From NCBI GenBank assembly GCA_021807065.1, contig JAKAPO010000068.1, positions 1,376 to 9,641 of the forward strand: DNA of 8,266 nucleotides, in the 5' to 3' direction. Shown in pieces: positions 1 to 5,963 of the stretch; within the stretch, counting starts at the first letter, position 1, and each line of letters opens with the position of its first letter. Origin of the DNA: a bacterium. GTDB lineage: Bacteria > Vulcanimicrobiota > Vulcanimicrobiia > Vulcanimicrobiales > Vulcanimicrobiaceae. The notes beneath the pieces were generated by a model, which was not told where the DNA came from, did no database searches, and saw only the letters and a list, made by a program, of their open reading frames with translations. Position numbers and translations under genes: made by a program.

Positions 1-823
1 ACGCAACGATGGAGACGGCGCCGATCAGCAACGGGAACGTCGTCGCAGCAGGCAAAGCGGATCCGAAGACGAGGTGGCCGAGCAACATTGCCGCCACCGT
101 GGTCACGCAGTAGGTCTCGAAAAGGTCGGCCGCCATGCCGGCGCAGTCGCCGACGTTGTCGCCAACGTTGTCGGCGATGACCGCGGGATTGCGCGGATCG
201 TCCTCCGGGATTCCCGCCTCCACTTTTCCGACCAGATCGGCGCCGACGTCCGCAGCCTTCGTATAGATTCCTCCGCCGAGTCGCGCGAAGACGGAGATCA
301 GCGAGCACCCGAACGCGAGGCCGACCATTGCCGCGAGAGATCGCGACGTGTCACCGTGATTGATCGAGAGCAGAATCGCGTAGTAGCCGGAAACCGCGAC
401 GAGGCCGAGACCGACGACCAGCATTCCGGTGACGGCGCCGCCTCGAAAGGCGACGCTGAGTGCCTGCTTGAGCCCGCTGCGAGCGGCTTCTGCAGTACGC
501 ACGTTGGCTCGCACCGAGATGAGCATGCCGGTGAAACCCGCCGCGCCGGAGAGAATCGCGCCGATGAGAAACCCAACGGCGGCTTGCCATCCGAGCGTCG
601 GCACGAATGCGATGATGATTGCGAGCACGACCGCGACCACGGCGACCGTACGGTACTGGCGCGAGAGGAACGCCATCGCGCCCTCCTGGATCGCCGCGGC
701 TATCTGGCGCATCCGCTCGTTTCCGGTGGGGCGAGACAGCACCCAAAAAATAAGCGCGATGCCGTAGACCAGCGCTAGAACACCGCCTAGCAGCCCGGCA
801 ATGATTGATTGTTCAGGAGTCAC
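1..823 (-). CDS. hppA: Membrane-bound ion-translocating pyrophosphatase (H+- or Na+-PPase), N-terminal part
   Basis: This is an integral membrane enzyme that hydrolyses pyrophosphate to phosphate and uses the energy to pump H+ or Na+ out of the cytoplasm. The reverse strand is open for 274 codons from a GTG at 823-821 to the window edge, without stops or frameshift. Full-length family members have roughly 670-800 residues, so about the first third is present. The family signature is intact: GGGIYTKAADVGADLVGKVE (about residues 183-202) holds the D-x7-K-x-E substrate motif (D192, K200, E202). It is followed by EDDPRNPA and the Asp-rich DNVGDNVGDCAG stretch (about 218-229) that binds Mg-PPi. 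Hydrophobic segments at about residues 7-28, 62-78, 83-98 and 137-156 fit its membrane helices. The residues that set K+ dependence and ion choice lie beyond the edge, so the pumped ion cannot be named. The GTG start is the only good one before the first membrane segment; no strong Shine-Dalgarno precedes it. It is transcribed divergently from the reductase gene. Confidence 0.96.
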   Translation of the reverse strand, partial: MTPEQSIIAGLLGGVLALVYGIALIFWVLSRPTGNERMRQIAAAIQEGAMAFLSRQYRTVAVVAVVLAIIIAFVPTLGWQAAVGFLIGAILSGAAGFTGMLISVRANVRTAEAARSGLKQALSVAFRGGAVTGMLVVGLGLVAVSGYYAILLSINHGDTSRSLAAMVGLAFGCSLISVFARLGGGIYTKAADVGADLVGKVEAGIPEDDPRNPAVIADNVGDNVGDCAGMAADLFETYCVTTVAAMLLGHLVFGSALPAATTFPLLIGAVSIVA

Positions 824-885
824 CCGGCCGTGCCTACGATGGGCCGGAGTACGAGTCCTTTCGCCGAAGAACGCGCCGAAAAGCG
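824..885. promoter_or_regulatory. Short divergent intergenic region between hppA and the reductase gene
   Basis: Only 62 bases separate the two divergent start codons, so promoters for both genes must lie here or inside the opposing coding starts. I see no convincing -35/-10 pair: TACGAT at 835-840 matches four of six bases of a -10 box, but no good -35 stands 16-18 bases upstream. The arrangement is direct observation; promoter function is inference. If the reductase starts further upstream (an in-frame TTG at 805), the two genes would overlap. Confidence 0.35.
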
Positions 886-2073
886 ATGGAATCGGCAGAA
901 TTGGTCATCGTCGGCTGCGGGCCGGCGGGCGCGACGGCCGCGCGCGAAGCTTCGCGCGCGGGCGTGCGGGCTGTCGTCTTGGAGAAAGACGCCGTTGTCG
1001 GCGAAAAACGGGTTTGCGCGGCCGGCCTTCGTCCCGGGTTCTGCGACGAGTTCGATCTTCCGCGCGGGATCGTTCATTTCGACACGCCCAGACTGGCGCT
1101 CTTCGATGCGCGGGGCGACGAACACGAAGTAATCTTCGGCCCCGGCCACACGTCGACGCGCGAAGAACTCGACGGAACCATTGCGAGGCTCGCGTCCGAG
1201 GAGGGTGCGCAGATCAGAACCCAAGCGCTCTTTCGCGGTCTGAGCCGGGGCGAAAAAGGGACGGTCGTTGAGTACGCCGACCTTCGCAGCGGAGCGCGAC
1301 GTAAAATTACGGCGCGCAGCGTTTTCCTGGCGCAAGGCGCCACCGCAATACTCGACGGCACGCGCTTCGCGTTCGATCGATGGCGTGACGGTTTGATGAC
1401 GACGCTCCAATACCGTGTCTATCTGGACAGGCCGGCTGCCACGATTGCGTATCGTACCCTCGAGCTCCACTACTACGTAGGCAGCGACGGGCGCCAAATC
1501 GTTGGCTGGATGTTTCCGAAGCGCGACCATTTGGCGATCGGCTTGGGCGTGATCGGCAAGATGGAGGGCGGCAAGCTACGAGCCGAGCTCGACGCGCTCA
1601 CGCAGCGAATTCGCGAACGGCTCTACCCGCAGACCGCACCCAGCCGCGTGAAGGTCGAAGGCCACCTGCTGTACATGGGAGCACCGCGACCGATTCTCAC
1701 CTCGGACGGTGTCATGCTGGGCGGCACGGCTGCAGGTCTGGTCGATGCGACCAACGGCGAGGGAATCTACGAAGCGGCGATGAGCGGCCGGCTTGCCGCC
1801 GAATCGCTTGCACAACATCGGAACGATCCTTATCGTGCGGCGCAACGGTACGCACGCGCCGTGGGTTCGCGGTTCGTGCGGCGCCTGCGCCACCGTCTCA
1901 AGCTCATGCATTTCCTGGAGCGCCGTCCGGATCGCTTCGGCATCCTCTTCAAACAGCTGGCGAGCACCCCGCATCTTCCCGAGATCCTCCACGGCGAAGC
2001 GCGGCGCCGCACGGTACGCGAGCGAATCTTTCTCTACACGCAGCTCGCGCGTTTCTTCCTCGCAGCGCGATGA
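886..2073 (+). CDS. Geranylgeranyl reductase family FAD-dependent oxidoreductase
   Basis: A flavoprotein of the geranylgeranyl reductase/digeranylgeranylglycerophospholipid reductase family, which saturates double bonds in prenyl chains of lipids, quinones or pigments. The 395 residues, counted from the ATG at 886, show a Rossmann FAD fold at the N-terminus (VIVGCGPAGATAA, G10-x-G12-x2-G15, then E33 for the ribose). A CAAGL segment (44-48) matches the family's Cys-containing CGGGL position, and VGWMFPK (206-212) matches the (Y/F)xWxFPK substrate-pocket motif. The second FAD motif reads LGGTAAGLVDATNGEGI (278-294), where the family norm is GDAAG...GEGI; T281 replaces the usual Asp. The C-terminus is a basic helical tail, with no membrane segment. 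I chose 886 because it immediately precedes the Rossmann strand; an in-frame TTG at 805 would add 27 low-complexity residues overlapping hppA. No strong Shine-Dalgarno is visible. Its stop overlaps the cheB start. The exact substrate cannot be told from the sequence. Confidence 0.85.
   Translation: MESAELVIVGCGPAGATAAREASRAGVRAVVLEKDAVVGEKRVCAAGLRPGFCDEFDLPRGIVHFDTPRLALFDARGDEHEVIFGPGHTSTREELDGTIARLASEEGAQIRTQALFRGLSRGEKGTVVEYADLRSGARRKITARSVFLAQGATAILDGTRFAFDRWRDGLMTTLQYRVYLDRPAATIAYRTLELHYYVGSDGRQIVGWMFPKRDHLAIGLGVIGKMEGGKLRAELDALTQRIRERLYPQTAPSRVKVEGHLLYMGAPRPILTSDGVMLGGTAAGLVDATNGEGIYEAAMSGRLAAESLAQHRNDPYRAAQRYARAVGSRFVRRLRHRLKLMHFLERRPDRFGILFKQLASTPHLPEILHGEARRRTVRERIFLYTQLARFFLAAR
938..961. 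repeat. 24-bp perfect palindrome inside the reductase gene
   Basis: Twelve bases on each side of the centre (between 949 and 950) pair perfectly; the left half is CCGCGCGCGAAG and the core is AAGCTT. It starts 53 bases into the coding region and encodes Ala/Arg/Glu/Ser codons of the first Rossmann helix. It could form an mRNA hairpin or be a protein-binding site, but alternating CG codon usage makes such symmetry easier to obtain by chance. No function is claimed. Confidence 0.6.
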
Positions 2074-3116
2074 TCGGCGTTCTCGTCGCCGATGACTCCG
2101 CATTCATGCGCCGGGCAATCGTCAAGATGCTCGAGTCCGAAGACGACATTGCAGTCATCGGCACCGCGTGTAACGGTGAAGAGGCTGTAACCAAGACGAT
2201 CGCATTGCATCCCGACGTCGTGACCATGGACGTCGAGATGCCGGAAGTCGATGGATTAGAGGCGGTGCGCCGCATCGTCGCACAGAGTCGCGTGCCGATC
2301 ATCATGGTGAGCGCGCACACGCGTGAGGGCGCGGAGATCACGTTCCGCGCGCTCGAGCTGGGAGCGGTTGATTTCATCGCCAAACCCGATGCCGCGTACA
2401 CGCGAATTGGGGACGTTGCACGGGATCTCGTCGAGAAGGTGCGCGGCTGCGCCGGCATACACGTCGGCAACGTCCCGTCAGTTGTCATCCGGAGCGCCGT
2501 TGAGGGGAGCGCATCCCGGCAGCGCCGGTATCAGGCTCAACCCGCCTACGCATGCGTGGCAATTGGCGCGTCGACGGGCGGCCCCGTCGCGCTGACGCAG
2601 ATCATTCCCGCGCTACCGGAGCGCTTTCCGGTACCGGTGCTCGTCGTCCAGCATATGCCCCCCGGCTTTACGGGTCCGCTCGCGCAGCGACTCGATGCTG
2701 CGGCAAGGATTCCGGTGCGCGAAGGCAGTGAAGGCATGATCCTCGAGCCGGCGAGCGTCACGATCGCACCCGCGGGCAGCCAGCTTGAACTGCGCCGCTG
2801 CGGCAACGAAGTGGCGATGCATCTCGTCCACGATGACGATTCGCTGCACGTACCGAGCGTCGACGCCCTCGGTAGCGCCGTCGCGGCTGCTTACGGCGGC
2901 AGCGTCGGGGTGATCTTGACCGGTATGGGACGCGACGGAGTCAACGGGTTACGCCATATAAGGGAACGTGGCGGCTATGTCGTCGGCCAAGACGAGGCGA
3001 GTTGCGTCGTGTATGGAATGCCGCGCGCTGCCGCGCTTGCGGGGTTGGTGGACCGGGTCGCGCCTCCGGTGGAAATACCGGGGATACTTTGTGGATTGCT
3101 ACACACAGGGAACTAG
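2070..3116 (+). CDS. cheB: Chemotaxis response regulator protein-glutamate methylesterase/glutamine deamidase CheB
   Basis: CheB removes methyl groups from glutamates of chemoreceptors (and deamidates glutamines), resetting adaptation when phosphorylated by CheA. The protein has 348 residues, the normal family length. Residues 1-122 form a receiver domain with the acidic pair D8/D9, phospho-acceptor D54 (VTMDVEMP), S81 and K105 (AKPD). A linker of about 35 residues follows. The methylesterase domain (about 160-345) carries the catalytic triad in its usual settings: S168 in IGASTGG, H195 in VQHMPPGFT and D289 in TGMGRDG. All key residues are present, so an active enzyme is expected. The ATG overlaps the reductase stop (ATGA at 2070-2073), indicating translational coupling; there is no clear separate Shine-Dalgarno. 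No cheA, cheR or receptor gene is in view. The downstream neighbour is a FliA-type sigma factor, a pairing also seen in motility operons of other bacteria. Confidence 0.96.
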   Translation: MIGVLVADDSAFMRRAIVKMLESEDDIAVIGTACNGEEAVTKTIALHPDVVTMDVEMPEVDGLEAVRRIVAQSRVPIIMVSAHTREGAEITFRALELGAVDFIAKPDAAYTRIGDVARDLVEKVRGCAGIHVGNVPSVVIRSAVEGSASRQRRYQAQPAYACVAIGASTGGPVALTQIIPALPERFPVPVLVVQHMPPGFTGPLAQRLDAAARIPVREGSEGMILEPASVTIAPAGSQLELRRCGNEVAMHLVHDDDSLHVPSVDALGSAVAAAYGGSVGVILTGMGRDGVNGLRHIRERGGYVVGQDEASCVVYGMPRAAALAGLVDRVAPPVEIPGILCGLLHTGN

Positions 3117-3121
3117 GCGTT

Positions 3122-3171
3122 TGTCGGACTTGGGGCATTGCCGGAAGACCGAGATGTGCCTAAGTCCGACA
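3122..3171 (+). promoter_or_regulatory. Strong stem-loop between cheB and the sigma factor gene
   Basis: GTCGGACTT at 3123-3131 is perfectly complementary to AAGTCCGAC at 3162-3170. Adding T3122-A3171, a G-U at 3132/3161 and two further G-C pairs gives a 13-bp stem. Beyond a bulged G3158, another five or six pairs (3135-3139 with 3153-3157) are possible, leaving a loop of about 13 bases. The hairpin starts 5 bases after the cheB stop and ends 35 bases before the GTG of the sigma factor. No T-run follows on either strand, so it is not a standard intrinsic terminator. It may be a U-less terminator, an attenuator, an mRNA-stability element or a two-armed protein operator. Confidence 0.6.
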
Positions 3172-3206
3172 GGCTCCTGGGTTCCGCTCGCGTAAAGTAG
3201 CGTAGC

Positions 3207-4007
3207 GTGAGCTTGCGCCCAAGGTATATGATCGGCGGCGTTGAGCTATCTCGCGAAGAGATCGTTCACAAGTATTTGCATCTCGTCAAGTATGTGGCGG
3301 GACGCCTTTCTGCTGCTCTCCCTCCGAATGTCGAGCTGAACGACCTCGTCAACGATGGCGTGCTGGGTTTGCTCGACGCGATCGAGAAGTATGACGACTC
3401 GCGGGGCGTCAAATTCGAGACATATGCCATCACGCGCATCAATGGAGCAATTCTCGATGCTCTGCGTGCGCTGGACTGGGTACCGCGCGCCGTCCGGCAA
3501 CACGCACGCGAGTTGGACCGGGCCCAACACGATTTAGAATCCAGACTTGGACGCATGCCGACGGAGGAGGAAGTAGCGGCGCACATGGGGCTGACGTCGC
3601 AGGAATACGCGCGCCTCGAGCAGCGCGTCCGGGGGACGACCGTGCTCTCGCTCGAGGAACGCCTGCCCGGCGATAAGGGCAACGACATCGCATTGGCGGA
3701 TACCCTCAGCGATGCAGCCGACGTTACCGAGGAGATCGCGCAGCGCGAGGTCTACGCCGAACTAGAAGAGGCTGTGAAAAGTCTGGCTCCCCAAGAGTCC
3801 AGCGTCATCCGCCTCTACTACTTCGAGGGGAAGACGCTGAAGGACATCAAGGGCGTGCTCGGTGTCTCTGAGTCGCGCGTCTCTCAGATCCACGCGCAGG
3901 CAGTCATCCATCTTCGCCGGCGTCTGCAGCAGCTGCGTGCAGAACTCGGCTATCGCGAAAACGATCCAAATCTCAAACGCAAGTACGTACGCAAAGACAG
4001 CGCCTAA
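3207..4007 (+). CDS. fliA: RNA polymerase sigma factor, FliA/WhiG (sigma-28) family
   Basis: A group 3 sigma factor that directs RNA polymerase to a special promoter set; relatives control late flagellar and chemotaxis genes (FliA/SigD) or development (WhiG). The 266 residues contain region 2 (about 23-94) with DLVNDGVLGLLDAIEKYD and the hallmark RINGAILDALRALDWVPR (77-94). Region 3 spans about 96-145 (RLGRMPTEEEVAAHMGLT). Region 4 spans about 188-243, with IRLYYFEGKTLKDIKGVLGV and SESRVSQIHAQAV forming the -35-binding helix-turn-helix. A basic tail of about 22 residues follows. The GTG at 3207 has no clear Shine-Dalgarno. An in-frame ATG at 3228, with AAGG three bases upstream, is a real alternative that would remove seven residues without touching a domain. 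CheB directly upstream supports a motility role, but the flagellar target genes are not visible and the gene symbol is by family. Its TAA stop is immediately followed by the stop of the convergent hydrolase gene. Confidence 0.9.
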   Translation: MSLRPRYMIGGVELSREEIVHKYLHLVKYVAGRLSAALPPNVELNDLVNDGVLGLLDAIEKYDDSRGVKFETYAITRINGAILDALRALDWVPRAVRQHARELDRAQHDLESRLGRMPTEEEVAAHMGLTSQEYARLEQRVRGTTVLSLEERLPGDKGNDIALADTLSDAADVTEEIAQREVYAELEEAVKSLAPQESSVIRLYYFEGKTLKDIKGVLGVSESRVSQIHAQAVIHLRRRLQQLRAELGYRENDPNLKRKYVRKDSA

Positions 4008-4913
4008 TCAGTTCCACGCATGCACGATCGTCCAGGCGAGACGCGCCATCAAGAGGTACGCGGCGTTGTCGACCGTCCAGCTCGTATCGTGGTTGTCGTT
4101 CGTGAATAGGGAGATGACGATCGGTCCGTTGGCGGCGTAGACGATGCCCACGTCGTTGCGAACCGCGTCGAGCGCGCCGGTCTTGTTTGCAACCCGTAAC
4201 GTGCTAAGGTAACGAGGGATGCTCTCCTGATCCGACTGATTACGTAGCATGAAGAGTGCCGCGTCGCAGAGTTTGCGTTCTTGCTGCGTCGGTGTCGCAG
4301 GCCGGCCAGGTGGATTCAGATCGCAGGTCGCGAAGCGTTGCATGATCGAGGCCATCTCGCGCGCCGTTGTCTTGCCAAGGCCGAAACGTGGCTGATCGGC
4401 TGGCACGGGTTCGCTCGGCGGCTCGAAGACTTTCTTGTATAGCCATGTATCGTGCAATCCCAACCACCGGATGCGGCGATCGATATTCGCCAGGCCGAGG
4501 TGGTCGATGACGAGATTCGTCGCCGTATTGTCGCTCTGAGTAATCATCATCGTGAGCGCATCTTTGAGCGTCAACGACATCGGCGTGTCGAAAAACTGCA
4601 AAACGCCCGATCCCTGCACTTGATCGCTCTTCACCATCGTCAGGCGGTCGCGGAAACGCACCTTGCCCTCCCGAATCTGTTCGAGCGCTTCGAAGAGGAT
4701 GGCGAGTTTGATCACCGACGCGGTCGGTACGGGCGTATCCGCGTCGATCGCCGCGGTTCTTCCGGTTCGCAGATCGACGGCGTATACGGCGACGTTCCCC
4801 TGATAGGACGCGATAAGCGCTTGGAGCTGCGCATCGAGCGCTGCATCCTGCTGTGCCGAAACCGGTGCGGCGAGCATCGCGAAAAGGGTGAGTACGATCA
4901 GTGCGGTTCGCAT
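4008..4913 (-). CDS. Secreted class A beta-lactamase-like serine hydrolase
   Basis: A periplasmic or extracellular serine hydrolase of the class A beta-lactamase fold (Beta-lactamase2 type). Counted from the ATG at 4913, the protein has 301 residues. It opens with a clean Sec signal peptide (MRTALIVLTLFAMLAAPVSA, probable cleavage after A20). The nucleophile motif S66-V-I-K69, the S127-D128-N129 loop and the K244-T-G246 triad are all present. Spacing from S66 to S127 is nearly that of TEM-type enzymes. E164 sits where the deacylating Glu166 should be, but the following residues read PPSE instead of the usual xxLN, and the loop-to-KTG interval is about 12 residues longer than in TEM. Penicillin hydrolysis is therefore plausible but unproven; a cell-wall hydrolase or another serine hydrolase is possible. 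C197 and C216 could form a disulfide. An ATG 17 codons upstream (4964) would put a charged stretch before the signal peptide and is less likely. It is convergent with the sigma factor gene (no spacer) and divergent from ftsY. Confidence 0.88.
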   Translation of the reverse strand: MRTALIVLTLFAMLAAPVSAQQDAALDAQLQALIASYQGNVAVYAVDLRTGRTAAIDADTPVPTASVIKLAILFEALEQIREGKVRFRDRLTMVKSDQVQGSGVLQFFDTPMSLTLKDALTMMITQSDNTATNLVIDHLGLANIDRRIRWLGLHDTWLYKKVFEPPSEPVPADQPRFGLGKTTAREMASIMQRFATCDLNPPGRPATPTQQERKLCDAALFMLRNQSDQESIPRYLSTLRVANKTGALDAVRNDVGIVYAANGPIVISLFTNDNHDTSWTVDNAAYLLMARLAWTIVHAWN

Positions 4914-4977
4914 GAATGTTATTCTCGCCGCCTTGTCTTCCGGAGCCTGGCGAGGGAAGCGCATCGCAGCATGGCGT

Positions 4978-4983
4978 AGGGGG
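4978..4983 (+). promoter_or_regulatory. Ribosome binding site of ftsY
   Basis: AGGGGG lies seven bases before the ATG at 4991 and is the clearest Shine-Dalgarno-like sequence in the window. It decides the ftsY start in favour of 4991 over an in-frame upstream ATG at 4916 that would add 25 residues unlike FtsY. The surrounding 77-base gap (4914-4990) must also hold the promoters for ftsY and the divergent hydrolase gene; I see no convincing promoter boxes in it. Confidence 0.7.
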
Positions 4984-4990
4984 ATCGCCG

Positions 4991-5896
4991 ATGGGATGGT
5001 TCGATCGCCTCAAAAGTGTCTTCGCAAAGGCACGGGACGGTTTTTCCGCGATTCGGCTGCTCGGCCGCGAGGGGCGTCCGCTCGACTACGAGTTTTGGGA
5101 AGATTTCGGAGACCTGCTGATTGCCGCCGATTTCGGCGTTCCGACAACCGAGAAGATCGTTCGCGGTTTGCAGACGGTAGCGCAGCAGGAGCTATGGAAT
5201 AGCGGTGACCAGGCCGTCGCGCGCTTCCGCCGAGACGTCGAGCGTTTTCTCACGCTCGAGGGTACCGGTTTGGACGCCGGTCGCAAGCCGTCGGTAATGT
5301 TGATCGTCGGGGTCAACGGCAGCGGCAAGACGACGACGATCGGAAAGCTTGCAAACCGGCTGCGCGATCAGCGTAAACGCGTGTTGCTCGTCGCGGCCGA
5401 TACCTTTCGTGCGGCGGCCGCGGAGCAGCTCGCGGTATGGGCACAGCGCAGCGGCAGCGAGATCGTCCGCGGTTCGGAGGGGGCAGATCCCGCCGCCGTC
5501 GCGTTCGACGGAATCCGCGCTGGCAACGCCCGCGACGTGGACGTCATTCTTATCGATACTGCTGGAAGGTTGCAAACGAAGTCGAATCTCATGGAAGAGC
5601 TGAAGAAGCTACGGCGCGTCGTCGAACGCGAGTCCGGTGCTCCGCCCGCAGAAACCTTGCTCGTGCTCGATGGCACGACCGGTCAGAACGCGCTCTCGCA
5701 GGCGCGGCTCTTTCACGCGGCAACGCCGCTGACCGGCGTCGTCGTCACGAAACTTGACTCGACGTCAAAAGGGGGGATCCTCGTAGGGATCGTCGAGGAG
5801 TTAGAGATCCCCATAAAATTTGTGGGTATCGGCGAAGGCATCGACGATCTCCAACCGTTCGAACCGCGAGCCTTCGTCGAGGCCATCTTCGACTGA
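4991..5896 (+). CDS. ftsY: Signal recognition particle receptor FtsY (SRP GTPase)
   Basis: FtsY is the membrane-associated receptor that docks SRP-ribosome complexes at the Sec translocon through a GTP-dependent complex with Ffh. The 301-residue protein is a compact form: an amphipathic N-terminal start (MGWFDRLKSVFAKARDGF), the N domain to about residue 95, then the G domain, with no long acidic A domain. The GTPase motifs are all intact: P-loop GVNGSGKT (107-114), DTFRAAA (137-143), DTAGR (189-193), TKLD (253-256), followed by SKGG (259-262) and the closing GIGEGIDDLQPF (279-290) typical of FtsY. This start fits the strong AGGGGG ribosome site and the usual N-terminus of short FtsY proteins. 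The downstream DUF5916 gene begins 67 bases after its stop on the same strand and could be cotranscribed, though no functional link is apparent. Ffh and SMC, frequent neighbours elsewhere, are not in view. Confidence 0.97.
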   Translation: MGWFDRLKSVFAKARDGFSAIRLLGREGRPLDYEFWEDFGDLLIAADFGVPTTEKIVRGLQTVAQQELWNSGDQAVARFRRDVERFLTLEGTGLDAGRKPSVMLIVGVNGSGKTTTIGKLANRLRDQRKRVLLVAADTFRAAAAEQLAVWAQRSGSEIVRGSEGADPAAVAFDGIRAGNARDVDVILIDTAGRLQTKSNLMEELKKLRRVVERESGAPPAETLLVLDGTTGQNALSQARLFHAATPLTGVVVTKLDSTSKGGILVGIVEELEIPIKFVGIGEGIDDLQPFEPRAFVEAIFD

Positions 5897-5963
5897 AACT
5901 ATCGATGCAGGGCTGCGGTCGCCAACGAAACATTCGCGCGGGCGGCTCGTACCACGACTTGTT

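Noticed and set aside
74..778. A 234-codon open frame on the plus strand opposite hppA
   Set aside because: The minus strand carries the unmistakable pyrophosphatase motifs; the plus-strand product is Arg/Asp/His-rich, without domain character, as expected of an antisense frame in high-GC DNA.
820..1530. A 236-codon open frame on the minus strand opposite the reductase gene
   Set aside because: It lies antisense to conserved FAD-binding coding sequence and shows no recognisable motif of its own.
2612..2633. ACCGGA...TCCGGT small inverted repeat in cheB
   Set aside because: The short arms lie within coding sequence around the catalytic domain; unremarkable in GC-rich DNA.
3161..3206. Possible sigma-28-type promoter before the sigma gene (TAAG at 3161 or TAAAGT at 3193)
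   Set aside because: No GCCGATAA-like -10 element stands at the right spacing after either; at best about half of the bases match.
3197..3206. Tandem GTAGC-GTAGC repeat just before the GTG start
   Set aside because: Two copies of a 5-mer are expected by chance and show no further structure.
4452..4979. A 175-codon plus-strand open frame opposite the beta-lactamase-like gene
   Set aside because: The composition is typical of a shadow frame, and the minus strand encodes a signal peptide and all catalytic motifs.
5773..5812. GGGGATC...GATCCCC inverted repeat near the end of ftsY
   Set aside because: Seven-base arms are separated by 26 bases inside conserved coding sequence; this is likely chance and does not resemble a terminator.
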